Position numbers and translations under genes: made by a program. A DNA stretch of 64,000 nucleotides from Methylophaga sp. UBA3192 (GTDB lineage: Bacteria > Pseudomonadota > Gammaproteobacteria > Nitrosococcales > Methylophagaceae). The notes under the pieces were generated by a model. That model searched no databases, was not told the origin of the DNA, and saw only the letters and a program-made list of their open reading frames with translations. This document shows, one piece after another, positions 51,669 through 60,503 of the stretch. The stretch is from assembly GCA_002363955.1 (NCBI GenBank), contig DEXE01000006.1, positions 513,975-577,974 on the forward strand. Direction: 5' to 3'. Positions within the stretch are counted from its first letter, which is position 1; every line of letters begins with the position of its first letter.

Positions 51669-52367
51669 ATGACCAAATTAATTGCTTTTAATAAACCCTA
51701 CGATGTACTGACACAATTCAATGACAAAGACGGTCGAACAACGTTAAAAGATTACATTGATATAGCGGATGTCTACCCGGCTGGACGCCTGGATCGTGAC
51801 AGTGAAGGATTATTATTGCTGACCGACGATGGCCGATTACAACATCATATCAGCGATCCGCGTCATAAATTAAGCAAAACATACTGGGCACAAGTGGAAA
51901 ACATCCCGGATGCCTCTGCAATTAAACAATTGCAACAAGGCGTTCTGCTAAAAGATGGAGTGACTAAACCTGCAAAAGCTCGACTGATCGACCCACCTGA
52001 AGTATGGGAAAGACATCCACCAGTTCGTTTTCGGCAATCCATTCCCACCCAGTGGATTGAACTGCAAATCAGTGAAGGCAAAAACCGTCAGGTACGCCGG
52101 ATGACCGCAGCCGTTGGTCATCCAACATTAAGATTGATCCGTGTCGCGATTGGTCAATGGCAATTAAATGATCTGCAACCGGGACAATGGTGCGAAGTTA
52201 ATTTTCAGACCGTGATAAAATACGCCGATGATTTGGACTCCAAGAACCACCGTAGCCGCCGTAATAGAACGCGACCAGCAATTTCTGATGGTCGAGGAAA
52301 TGATCGGCAGCGAACTCAAACTCAACCAGCCAGCCGGCCATCTCGAAGACGGCGAAAGCCTGGTTGA
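51669..52367 (+). CDS. rluE: 23S rRNA pseudouridine synthase RluE-like, with arginine-rich tail
   Basis: A RsuA/RluE-type synthase that modifies 23S rRNA (position 2457 in E. coli). I start at ATG 51669 (MTKLIAFNKPYDVLTQF). The catalytic aspartate is in AGRLDRDSEGLLLLTDDG near 40-57, and the KNRQVRRMTAAVGHPTLRL motif follows. No S4 domain is present, as for RluE. The 232-residue product has about 46 extra C-terminal residues rich in Arg (HRSRRNRTRP, RPSRRRRKPG). These come from the region that overlaps the start of nudJ in another frame. Confidence 0.85.
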   Translation: MTKLIAFNKPYDVLTQFNDKDGRTTLKDYIDIADVYPAGRLDRDSEGLLLLTDDGRLQHHISDPRHKLSKTYWAQVENIPDASAIKQLQQGVLLKDGVTKPAKARLIDPPEVWERHPPVRFRQSIPTQWIELQISEGKNRQVRRMTAAVGHPTLRLIRVAIGQWQLNDLQPGQWCEVNFQTVIKYADDLDSKNHRSRRNRTRPAISDGRGNDRQRTQTQPASRPSRRRRKPG

Positions 52368-52665
52368 AGCCGTTATCCGGGAAACACTTGAAGAAACTGC
52401 CTGGCAGTTCATTCCTGAATCATTGATAGGTATTTATCGCTGGCGACATCAACAAACACAGAATACCTACATACGTTTCTGTTTTAGCGGAAGCCTTGGA
52501 GAACACCTTGATAGGCCATTGGATAGTGATATTCATCAGGCAGTTTGGCTGGATGCTCCCACCATCCAGCAACGGCGGGCACAATATCGCAGCCCTTTGG
52601 TCGAGCAGTGTCTACAGGACTATCTTTCCGGTAAGCGTTACCCACTTGATTTATTAGCTGATTAA
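52228..52665 (+). CDS. nudJ: Nudix phosphatase NudJ
   Basis: A 145-residue Nudix hydrolase close to E. coli NudJ, a phosphatase for HMP-PP and other nucleotides. MIWTPRTTVAAVIERDQQFL starts the fold, the Nudix box begins GHLEDGESLVEAVIRETLEE, and the NudJ tail SPLVEQCLQDYLSGKRYPLDLL matches. It overlaps the last 140 bases of rluE in a different frame and is followed 2 bases later by mnmA, the E. coli order nudJ-mnmA-hflD. Confidence 0.92.
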   Translation: MIWTPRTTVAAVIERDQQFLMVEEMIGSELKLNQPAGHLEDGESLVEAVIRETLEETAWQFIPESLIGIYRWRHQQTQNTYIRFCFSGSLGEHLDRPLDSDIHQAVWLDAPTIQQRRAQYRSPLVEQCLQDYLSGKRYPLDLLAD

Positions 52666-52667
52666 TT

Positions 52668-53771
52668 ATGTCTGAACACAAAAAAATAGTCGTCGGTCTG
52701 TCCGGTGGTGTGGACTCCTCTGTCGCTGCGTTGTTACTGAAGCAACAAGGTTTCGATGTCGAAGGCCTGTTTATGAAAAACTGGGTCGACTATGCGGATG
52801 AAAGTGAATGTACGGTTGAAGAAGATCGTAAAGACGCACAATCCGTAGCCGGCAAAGTTGGTGTTATTTTTCACGAAGCCAATTTTGCTATGGAATACTG
52901 GGATTATGTATTCAAACATTTTCTTGAGGAGTACCAGGCAGGACGAACGCCTAACCCTGATATTTTGTGTAACCGTGAAATTAAATTTAAAGCTTTTTTG
53001 GATCACGCCATGGAATTGGGTGGTTATCTGATTGCAACCGGACATTACGCACGGGTCAGGGAGCGCGATGGAAAATTTCAGTTATTAAAAGGTCTCGACA
53101 ACACCAAAGATCAAAGTTATTTCCTCTATACACTCGGTCAGGCACAACTATCCCGTACCCTTTTCCCTCTTGGAGAGTTACCAAAAACCGAGGTTCGTGA
53201 AATTGCTGAGAAAGCCGGTTTTATTAATCATGATAAAAAAGACAGCACTGGGATCTGCTTTATCGGTGAGCGCCGCTTCCGTGAGTTTCTCGGACGTTAT
53301 ATTCCAGCCCAGCCAGGTGAAATGCGCACCCCCGAGGGAGAAATTATTGGCGAACATTCAGGGTTAATGTATTACACCCTCGGCCAACGCCAGGGCCTTG
53401 GCATTGGTGGTCGTAAAAACAGCAGCGGTGAGCCCTGGTTTGTCGCAGGTAAAGATATGGAAAAGCGGATTTTATATGTTGTTCAAGGTGAACATGAGTG
53501 GCTTTACAGCACTAAACTGACCGCTGAGCAACTCTCGTGGGTGGCAGACGAAGCCCCGAAATTGCCATGTCGTGCCAGTGCCAAAACCCGCTATCGTCAA
53601 CCAGATCAGTCCTGTCTCATCACTCAGGATCAACAGGGCAATATTCAGGTTGAATTTGATGAGCCACAACGCGCCGTCACGCCGGGACAATCTGTGGTGT
53701 TTTATCAGGATGATGTTTGCCTGGGTGGCGGCATTATTGTGGATACCAATGCGCCGGGGATGCATCCATGA
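52668..53771 (+). CDS. mnmA: tRNA-specific 2-thiouridylase MnmA
   Basis: Thiolates U34 in Lys, Glu and Gln tRNAs. The 367-residue protein has the PP-loop GLSGGVDSSVAA near 9, the catalytic cysteines in DILCNREIKF near 104 and STGICFIGERRF near 200, and the C-terminal beta-barrel with RYRQPDQSC. Its stop overlaps the hflD start (ATGA). Confidence 0.97.
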   Translation: MSEHKKIVVGLSGGVDSSVAALLLKQQGFDVEGLFMKNWVDYADESECTVEEDRKDAQSVAGKVGVIFHEANFAMEYWDYVFKHFLEEYQAGRTPNPDILCNREIKFKAFLDHAMELGGYLIATGHYARVRERDGKFQLLKGLDNTKDQSYFLYTLGQAQLSRTLFPLGELPKTEVREIAEKAGFINHDKKDSTGICFIGERRFREFLGRYIPAQPGEMRTPEGEIIGEHSGLMYYTLGQRQGLGIGGRKNSSGEPWFVAGKDMEKRILYVVQGEHEWLYSTKLTAEQLSWVADEAPKLPCRASAKTRYRQPDQSCLITQDQQGNIQVEFDEPQRAVTPGQSVVFYQDDVCLGGGIIVDTNAPGMHP

Positions 53772-54400
53772 GTCAGAGAACAATCATTCATGATCGGGTA
53801 ATCGCCCTGTCCGCGGTAATGCAATCGGTTACGCTGGTTCAGCAGATTGCTGAAACAGGCCAGGTTGATAACGACGATATGCAAACCATGCTGCAAAGTT
53901 TACTGGTAATGGATGCACCGGATACGGAGACAGTTTATGGTGGTATCAGCAATTTAAAAACCGGTATTCGTCAGTTTAATAATCAGCTATCTAAACGTAA
54001 ACAACCTGGCGATATCGTGGTGTTGCGCTATGCGATTGGCATTTTACATCTGGAGCGAAAGTTGCGTAAACGTCCAGCAATGCTGGATCTTATTACCCGT
54101 GAACTGGACCAGATTCCGCAGCAGATTGAGTATTTCGGCAGTATCACCAGCCCACAGGTCATTGCCCGTTTTGCCGATATCTATCAGCGTACGCTCAGTG
54201 AACTTACACCACGTATTCAGGTATTCGGTGATTCAGGATTTTTGCAACAAGCTGACAACGTCAATCGTATTCGAGCGTTATTATTAACTGGCATAAGAGC
54301 CGCGGTTTTATGGCAGCAGAAAGGTGGCCGGCGCTGGCAGTTTTTATTACAAAGTAATAAATTATTACAGGCAGCAACAGAATTACACGCTCAAACCTGA
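53768..54400 (+). CDS. hflD: High frequency lysogenization protein HflD homologue
   Basis: From ATG 53768 the protein has 210 residues, like E. coli HflD (213). It is helical throughout, with recognisable AVMQSVTLVQQIAETGQ near the N-terminus, GGISNLKTGIRQF near 60, and DNVNRIRALLLTGIRAAVLWQQ near 165. A peripheral membrane protein identified through lambda CII stability; its cellular role is unknown. Coupled to mnmA by the ATGA overlap. Confidence 0.92.
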   Translation: MSQRTIIHDRVIALSAVMQSVTLVQQIAETGQVDNDDMQTMLQSLLVMDAPDTETVYGGISNLKTGIRQFNNQLSKRKQPGDIVVLRYAIGILHLERKLRKRPAMLDLITRELDQIPQQIEYFGSITSPQVIARFADIYQRTLSELTPRIQVFGDSGFLQQADNVNRIRALLLTGIRAAVLWQQKGGRRWQFLLQSNKLLQAATELHAQT

Positions 54401-54424
54401 AAACTTTTAGTAAAACCCTGTCTT

Positions 54425-54487
54425 GTCCTAAATAAGGTTGACACTCTCCAATTGTCTTTATTGAAAAGTGTCAACCTTATTTAGGAC
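54425..54487. repeat. 63-base perfect palindrome (21-base arms, 21-base loop)
   Basis: Arms 54425-54445 and 54467-54487 are exact reverse complements. The left arm begins GTCCTAAATAAGG and ends TTGACACT. It lies between hflD and the acnB terminator, where purB would be expected in E. coli. Such an element looks like paired ends of a transposable element (a MITE or relic), but no transposase or target duplication is visible. Confidence 0.85.
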
Positions 54488-54500
54488 GGGTCACCCATAT

Positions 54501-54530
54501 AAAAAAGGGCTGTCATAACAGCCCTTTTTT
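54501..54530. terminator. Bidirectional terminator between hflD and acnB
   Basis: A perfect 13-base stem with a 4-base loop: six A, GGGCTGT, CATA, ACAGCCC, six T. It works in either direction, serving the convergent hflD and acnB. Confidence 0.92.
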
Positions 54531-54549
54531 GTTTCTGCACTTTACCAGA

Positions 54550-57087
54550 TTAACTGGCTTTAGCACGCTGATAGTGTTCCAGCTCATTAAAGTTCAGATA
54601 ACGGTATATCTCTTTTGCCATTGGCTGAATGCCGGCAACTTTTTCAAGATACTCTGCAACCGTTGGGATTCTTCCGAGACTGGCAACCACTGCCGCCAGT
54701 TCAGCTGAGGATAAATACACATCAGCACCATTACCCAGTCGGTTCGGGAAGTTTCTGGTTGAAGTTGACACTACAGTGGCATTATCAGCAACACGCGCCT
54801 GATTCCCCATACACAATGAACAACCCGGTGTTTCAGTACGAGCACCCACCCGGCCGAAAATGCTGTAAATCCCCTCTTCGGTCAGTTGATGCTGATCCAT
54901 TTTGGTCGGTGGAGCGACCCATAGTTTGACCGGTAAATTACCCATTTTTTCCAGTACTTTTCCAGCCGCACGGTAATGACCGATATTGGTCATGCAGGAA
55001 CCGATAAACACTTCATCAATGTTGGCTCCCGCCACTTCAGATAACGGTTTGATATCATCCGGATCATTCGGGCAAGCCAGTAATGGTTCTTTAATGTCAT
55101 TTAAATCAATCTCGATAACTGCCGCATATTCCGCATCAGCATCCGGTTCAAGCAGCTGAGGATCAGCCAGCCAGACTTTCATGGCATCAATCCGACGTTG
55201 CAGGGTTCTGGCATCTTCATAACCTTCGGCAATCATCCATTCCATTAAAGAAATATTGGAAGTTAAAAACTCGATGATCGGTTCTTTATTCAATCTCACG
55301 GTACAACCGTTGGCACTACGTTCAGCAGAGGCATCTGATAACTCAAACGCCTGCTCAACTTTCAAATCCGGTAGGCCTTCAATTTCCAGTACTCGGCCAT
55401 TAAAGATATTTTTCTTACCTTTCTTCTCAACCGTCAGCAAACCTTCCTGAATCGCTGCATAAGGAATGGCATTAACCAGGTCACGTAAGGTAATTCCCGG
55501 TTGCATTTCACCTTTAAAACGTACCAAAACGGATTCCGGCATATCTAAGGGCATAACACCCAGTGCTGCAGCAAATGCCACCAAACCTGAACCAGCCGGA
55601 AAACTGATACCGATCGGGAAACGGGTGTGTGAGTCACCACCGGTGCCGACGGTATCAGGCAAAATCATCCGGTTTAACCAAGAATGTATAACGCCATCAC
55701 CGGGACGCAGTGAAACGCCGCCACGGGTACTGATAAACTCTGGTAATTCGTGTTGCAGTTTTATATCCACCGGTTTTGGATAAGCTGCGGTATGACAGAA
55801 AGACTGCATCACCAAATCAGACGAAAATCCAAGACAGGCTAATTCTTTCAACTCATCACGGGTCATGGCACCCGTTGTATCCTGGGAGCCAACAGTGGTG
55901 ACTTTGGGTTCACAGTAAGCACCGGGACGCACACCTTCCACACCACAGGCAACACCAACCATCTTCTGCGCCAGTGTAAAACCTTTGTCACTGTGGACAG
56001 GTTCAACGGGACGTTTGAAGACCTCTGAGGGAGGCATTCCCAATGTTTCGCGGGCTTTATCGGTTAAACCACGACCAATAATCAAAGGAATACGACCACC
56101 GGCACGCACTTCATCAGCAATAGTGGTCGGCCGTAAAGTGAACTCAGAAACCACGTCACCGGCTTCATTATAAATTTTGCCTTCATAAGGTTTGATGGTA
56201 ATGACATCCCCCATCTCTAACTTATCGACATTACATTCGATCGGCAAAGCACCCGAATCTTCTGCCGTGTTAAAGAATATTGGCGCAATATTATTTCCTA
56301 AAATGACACCACCCTGTCGTTTATTAGGCACAAATGGTACATCGTTGCCCATATGCCAGAGCACAGAATTAATGGCAGATTTACGTGATGAACCCGTTCC
56401 GACGACATCGCCGACATAAGCCAGTGGATAGCCTTTTTCTTTCAGAGTAATAATGTTCTCTAATGCGCCGGGCATTTTGCTGACCAGCATGGCTTTGGCA
56501 TGCAAGGGAATATCCGGACGACTCCATGCCTCAGTCGCAGGTGATAAATCATCGGTGTTAGTTTCACCCGGAACCTTAAATACAGTGAGGGTTATCGATT
56601 CGGGAAGAATGGGTTTGGAAAGAAACCATTCGGCCTCAGCCCAGGATTGCAGAATGCGTTTTGCATATGAATTGGTTTCTGCCTTTTCCACAACATCATG
56701 GTAAGCGTCATAGACCATGACAATTTTGGATAAGGCTAACTGCGCCGCCTCCGCAGTTTCATCTAAATCCAGTAATTCGATTAACGGCTGAATGTTATAG
56801 CCGCCCATCATTGTGCCAAGCAATTCAGTGGCATGAACCGGTGTTATCAAATCACATTGGGCTTCCTGCTTGGCAATAGCGGCTAAAAAACCTGCTTTTA
56901 CGTAGGCCGATTTGTCTACACCCGGTGGAACGCGGTGAATTAACAACTCAAGTAATACTTCTCTATCACTGTTTTGAGGTTGTTTAAGCCCTTCAATAAT
57001 GTCAGACACCTGTTTTGCATCCAACGGTAAAGGCGGTAAACCCTCAGCAGCACGCTCTTCAACATGTTTTTGATATTCTTGCAGCAC
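54550..57087 (-). CDS. acnB: Aconitate hydratase B
   Basis: TCA enzyme and iron-responsive RNA-binding protein with a 4Fe-4S cluster. It has 845 residues, the AcnB-specific HEAT-like N-terminus (MLQEYQKHVEERAAEG), and cluster cysteines in GSCMTNIGHYRAAGK and PGCSLCMGNQ. Starts at GTG 57087 with a GGAG box. Placed between hflD and purB, which are adjacent in E. coli, so this gene marks a rearrangement. Confidence 0.97.
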   Translation of the reverse strand: MLQEYQKHVEERAAEGLPPLPLDAKQVSDIIEGLKQPQNSDREVLLELLIHRVPPGVDKSAYVKAGFLAAIAKQEAQCDLITPVHATELLGTMMGGYNIQPLIELLDLDETAEAAQLALSKIVMVYDAYHDVVEKAETNSYAKRILQSWAEAEWFLSKPILPESITLTVFKVPGETNTDDLSPATEAWSRPDIPLHAKAMLVSKMPGALENIITLKEKGYPLAYVGDVVGTGSSRKSAINSVLWHMGNDVPFVPNKRQGGVILGNNIAPIFFNTAEDSGALPIECNVDKLEMGDVITIKPYEGKIYNEAGDVVSEFTLRPTTIADEVRAGGRIPLIIGRGLTDKARETLGMPPSEVFKRPVEPVHSDKGFTLAQKMVGVACGVEGVRPGAYCEPKVTTVGSQDTTGAMTRDELKELACLGFSSDLVMQSFCHTAAYPKPVDIKLQHELPEFISTRGGVSLRPGDGVIHSWLNRMILPDTVGTGGDSHTRFPIGISFPAGSGLVAFAAALGVMPLDMPESVLVRFKGEMQPGITLRDLVNAIPYAAIQEGLLTVEKKGKKNIFNGRVLEIEGLPDLKVEQAFELSDASAERSANGCTVRLNKEPIIEFLTSNISLMEWMIAEGYEDARTLQRRIDAMKVWLADPQLLEPDADAEYAAVIEIDLNDIKEPLLACPNDPDDIKPLSEVAGANIDEVFIGSCMTNIGHYRAAGKVLEKMGNLPVKLWVAPPTKMDQHQLTEEGIYSIFGRVGARTETPGCSLCMGNQARVADNATVVSTSTRNFPNRLGNGADVYLSSAELAAVVASLGRIPTVAEYLEKVAGIQPMAKEIYRYLNFNELEHYQRAKAS

Positions 57088-57169
57088 GAAAACGCTCCGA
57101 AGTTGAAACTAAGATGGGCGCTATTTTAACGCAAATTCACAAATCAAACTGAATCAAATCCAGAAACAG

Positions 57170-57195
57170 GGCCGAGTTCTGCTATAATTTCGGCC
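57170..57195 (+). promoter_or_regulatory. purB promoter with -10 inside an inverted repeat
   Basis: TGC-TATAAT (57180-57188) is an extended -10 element. It is flanked by GGCCGA (57170-57175) and TCGGCC (57190-57195). The start would fall near 57195, with a GGAG ribosome binding site downstream. The repeat does not resemble the PurR box known to me. Confidence 0.5.
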
Positions 57196-57225
57196 AATTT
57201 TCAGCTTATTTTTAATGGAGTTTTC

Positions 57226-58593
57226 ATGGAATTAACTGCTCTTACTGCCATCTCACCGGTTGATGGCCGTTATGCCGATAAAACAAAGGCTTTGCGCCCC
57301 TATTTCAGTGAGTATGGTTTGCTGCGCGCCCGTGTTGAGGTCGAGTGCCGTTGGTTACATTTACTCGGCGCCAATGCTGATATTCATGAAGTCCCTAAAT
57401 TAAGCGAAACAGCTGAACAATTTCTTAACGATTTAATGACTAACTTTTCGGTTGAGGATGCTGCTGAAATCAAGGCGATCGAGCGGGAAACCAACCATGA
57501 TGTCAAAGCCGTTGAATACTTTATCAAACGTAAATTCAAACACAATGCCGAACTGGATGCCGTAAATGAGTTTGTGCATTTTGCCTGTACTTCAGAAGAT
57601 ATCAATAATACGGCCTATGGCATTATGCTTAAAAACGCCCGAGAACAGGTTATCCTGCCAGAAATGGACACGTTGATTGGCGCACTGAAGAAACTGGCTC
57701 TGGAGCAGGCTGAAACACCGATGATGTCACGTACTCATGGTCAACCGGCCTCTCCGACAACTCTGGGTAAAGAATTAGCGAATGTAGTAAAACGCCTGGA
57801 GCTGCAGCGTACCCATGTCGCTGCCGTATTGTTATACGGAAAAATGAACGGTGCGGTTGGTAACTACAATGCCCACTATGCGGCTTATCCAAATGTTGAC
57901 TGGCCCATGATGGCGAATGCATTTGTCACTGGACTGGGACTGCGCTGGAACAAATACACTACTCAGATTGAACCGCATGATTATGTCGCCGAACTTTTCC
58001 AGGCGATGATTCGTTTTAATACCGTTTTAATTGATTTTTGCCGCGACGTATGGAGCTATATATCAATCGGCTATTTCAAACAACGAACCGTAAAAGGTGA
58101 AATCGGTTCTTCGACCATGCCGCATAAGGTTAATCCGATTGATTTTGAGAATGCTGAAGGCAACCTGGGTATAGCCAATGCAACCTTTGATCATATGGCC
58201 ATGAAACTGCCTGTTTCACGCTGGCAGCGTGATCTGACGGATTCAACCGTTTTACGGAATATCGGTGTGGGTTTTGCCCACTCCTTGCTGGCTTACAGCT
58301 CGGCACTTAAAGGTATCAGCAAACTGGAAGCCGCCCCGGAAGTAATGGCAGCGGATTTGGATGCTAACTGGGAATTGCTGGCGGAACCAATTCAAACCGT
58401 TATGCGTCGATATGGCATTGAGAATCCTTATGAAAAACTCAAGGAATTAACCCGTGGACAGCGAGTTAATAAACAAATAATGCATGATTTTATCGATACA
58501 CTTGAGTTACCAGATGCTGTGAAGTTTGCATTGAAAGACATGTCACCAGCGAGCTACATCGGTAATGCCATTGAACAGGCGAAAAACTGCTAA
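57226..58593 (+). CDS. purB: Adenylosuccinate lyase
   Basis: Two steps of purine synthesis, releasing fumarate. The 455-residue protein has SPVDGRYADKTKALRPYFSEYG at its start (E. coli-type long form), TSEDINNTA near 124, SRTHGQPASPTTLGKE near 167, and the catalytic loop GSSTMPHKVNPIDFENAEG near 295. GGAG box. An uncharacterised gene starts at the next base after the stop. Confidence 0.97.
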   Translation: MELTALTAISPVDGRYADKTKALRPYFSEYGLLRARVEVECRWLHLLGANADIHEVPKLSETAEQFLNDLMTNFSVEDAAEIKAIERETNHDVKAVEYFIKRKFKHNAELDAVNEFVHFACTSEDINNTAYGIMLKNAREQVILPEMDTLIGALKKLALEQAETPMMSRTHGQPASPTTLGKELANVVKRLELQRTHVAAVLLYGKMNGAVGNYNAHYAAYPNVDWPMMANAFVTGLGLRWNKYTTQIEPHDYVAELFQAMIRFNTVLIDFCRDVWSYISIGYFKQRTVKGEIGSSTMPHKVNPIDFENAEGNLGIANATFDHMAMKLPVSRWQRDLTDSTVLRNIGVGFAHSLLAYSSALKGISKLEAAPEVMAADLDANWELLAEPIQTVMRRYGIENPYEKLKELTRGQRVNKQIMHDFIDTLELPDAVKFALKDMSPASYIGNAIEQAKNC

Positions 58594-59100
58594 ATGACTG
58601 AGCATTCCACTAATGACCATTCCAATCAAATCATCGTGTTTGATGGTAAACATGAGGCAGCTGCTGCTGCCCTCACATTGGTGGAATCGGCTCAACGGGA
58701 AATCTGTTTTTTGGGTAGTAATCTGGAAGCAGTATTACTTGATCAGCCAGCTGTAATCGAAGTCATCAAAAAACTTTGTATTAAAAGTGCACGCACCCGA
58801 ATCCGCTTTTTAGTGGATGAAACGCAGAGCAGTATGACGAATTCTCATCGACTGTTGCCACTTATTTCCAGGCTGACCAGTTCGATCAGTCTGAATATCC
58901 TGTCAGAGAAGCACCAGCGTCCCAAAAATATCGTCATACTGGTGGATGATTCCAGCTATTTACGTTGTCTTAATAATCAACGTTATCTGGGACAGGCAAA
59001 TTTGCACGATCCCCTGACGGTACGTGAACTCAAACAACAGTTTGAGGAATACTGGGATCACAGCACTGCCGATGTGACCACAAGGCGATTACACTTATGA
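58594..59100 (+). CDS. Uncharacterised protein (possible DUF7931/PLD-like)
   Basis: A 168-residue cytosolic protein. It begins MTEHSTNDHSNQIIVFDGK and has AALTLVESAQREICFLGSNLEAVLLDQP near 32-60 and TRIRFLVDETQSS near 70. These resemble the start of phospholipase D-like folds, but no HxK catalytic motif is present. I think it matches the family labelled DUF7931, though I am not certain. Directly follows purB (no gap) and overlaps the next gene by 4 bases, so it is part of a purB operon. Confidence 0.7.
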   Translation: MTEHSTNDHSNQIIVFDGKHEAAAAALTLVESAQREICFLGSNLEAVLLDQPAVIEVIKKLCIKSARTRIRFLVDETQSSMTNSHRLLPLISRLTSSISLNILSEKHQRPKNIVILVDDSSYLRCLNNQRYLGQANLHDPLTVRELKQQFEEYWDHSTADVTTRRLHL

Positions 59101-59879
59101 AAATGTTCTGGTCGATATGTTTTATCTGTCTGGCATTGCCGGCTTTTGCCGATCAGATCAGAACGATTCAGCTGCAGCATCGTCTTGCAGCAGAAATATT
59201 ACCGATGATTGAACCCATGATAGATAATTACACCACTATTAATGGGCACGATAATCTGTTGATTATAAAAAGTTCGTCACAGAGTTTTAATGAGATTGAA
59301 CAACTGGTCAAGCAGCTGGATAGCAGAGTGCAAAGTCTGACTGTCACGGTGTTGCGAACCCAGCAACAAATTAACGATGAACGTTTTTCCAATGATCAGT
59401 TAAATATTGATTTAGAAAATCCTAAGAATTCATCGCTAGAGATAAATCGCTGGTCAACCAAAAACAGTCGTGAACGGGATCAGCAATATCAGGCGCGTGG
59501 TATTGCCGGACAGCCTATCGATATTCAAATGGGTCGTGCTGTTGCCGATAATCAGCAACAACTTATTTTTTATCCGCATGGTGGAATCGCTGTGCAGGAG
59601 TCGACTCAGTATATTCAGCTGGATAACGGCTTTCAGGCAAGAGTCAATATTCTCGGCAATCAACAAGCCCGGGTCGATATTTTCCCGTTGTTCTCTGAAA
59701 TGCATCGTAATGGTGATATCACCTCAACCAGTCTGTTAACCACAGTAAATGGTCCGGTCAATCAATGGATATTGATCGGCCAGATTGGTGAACAGCAACG
59801 TCAGCAACAAAATGCAAAAACCTATCGCAGTCATCAAGATGAACAACAATGGCTGTATCTTAAAATCGAACTTAACTGA
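59097..59879 (+). CDS. Secretin N-domain-like secreted protein
   Basis: A 260-residue protein with a signal peptide (MKMFWSICFICLALPAFADQ, cleavage near 18). Residues about 20-80 resemble the N-domain of secretins (IQLQHRLAAEILPMIEPMID, NLLIIKSSSQSFNEIEQLVKQLD). The C-terminal part is beta-rich and contains LDNGFQARVNILGNQQARVDIFP. No secretin channel domain follows, so it is not a full secretin. Overlaps the upstream gene (ATGA). Function unknown. Confidence 0.65.
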   Translation: MKMFWSICFICLALPAFADQIRTIQLQHRLAAEILPMIEPMIDNYTTINGHDNLLIIKSSSQSFNEIEQLVKQLDSRVQSLTVTVLRTQQQINDERFSNDQLNIDLENPKNSSLEINRWSTKNSRERDQQYQARGIAGQPIDIQMGRAVADNQQQLIFYPHGGIAVQESTQYIQLDNGFQARVNILGNQQARVDIFPLFSEMHRNGDITSTSLLTTVNGPVNQWILIGQIGEQQRQQQNAKTYRSHQDEQQWLYLKIELN

Positions 59880-59895
59880 GTACTTTTCCGAAAAA

Positions 59896-60498
59896 ATGGA
59901 TATAAAAGAAGCGATTCAAACTCGTCGCTCGGTCAAACATTATGACCCGGCACATCAAATGACCGAAGCAGAAATAAACGAATTGATGGAACATGCCATC
60001 CTGTCACCCACTGCGTTTAATATTCAGCACTGGCGGTTTGTCCATGTACAGGACGCTGAAAAACGCCAACAGATTCTGGAAGCCGCCTGGGGACAGGCGC
60101 AGGTTGTAGACGCCTCTATGTTACTGGTGCTATGTGCCGATTTGAATGCATGGGAAAAACAACCTGAACGCTATTGGCAGCATGCGCCTGAAGCCGCACA
60201 GAAAGCCATTTTGCCTGCCATTGAGAATTACTACACCAATCATCATCAGGGCCAACGTGATGAATGCGTGCGTTCAGCCAGCATCGCGGCAATGAATATC
60301 ATGTTAATGGCAAAGGGTATGGGTTATGACACTTGCCCGATGGATGGTTTTGATTTTGATAAAGTAGCCCGCATCATCAATCTGCCTCACGACCACATTA
60401 TTGTGATGATGATTACGGTGGGCAAGAAACTGGAAGATGCACGCCCCCGAGCAGGACAATTACCGCTCGAGGAAGTGTTTTTTACCGATAGTTTTTAA
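59896..60498 (+). CDS. Nitroreductase-family oxidoreductase
   Basis: FMN-dependent reductase family, 200 residues from ATG 59896 (MDIKEAIQTRRSVKHYDP). FMN-binding features: RRSVKHYD near 9-16, SPTAFNIQHWRF near 37-48, and the C-terminal GYDTCPMDGFDF near 150, then PHDHIIVMMITVGK. Substrate not predictable. It lies 16 bases after the secretin-like gene and converges with a diguanylate cyclase. Confidence 0.85.
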   Translation: MDIKEAIQTRRSVKHYDPAHQMTEAEINELMEHAILSPTAFNIQHWRFVHVQDAEKRQQILEAAWGQAQVVDASMLLVLCADLNAWEKQPERYWQHAPEAAQKAILPAIENYYTNHHQGQRDECVRSASIAAMNIMLMAKGMGYDTCPMDGFDFDKVARIINLPHDHIIVMMITVGKKLEDARPRAGQLPLEEVFFTDSF

Positions 60499-60503
60499 TC
60501 AGA

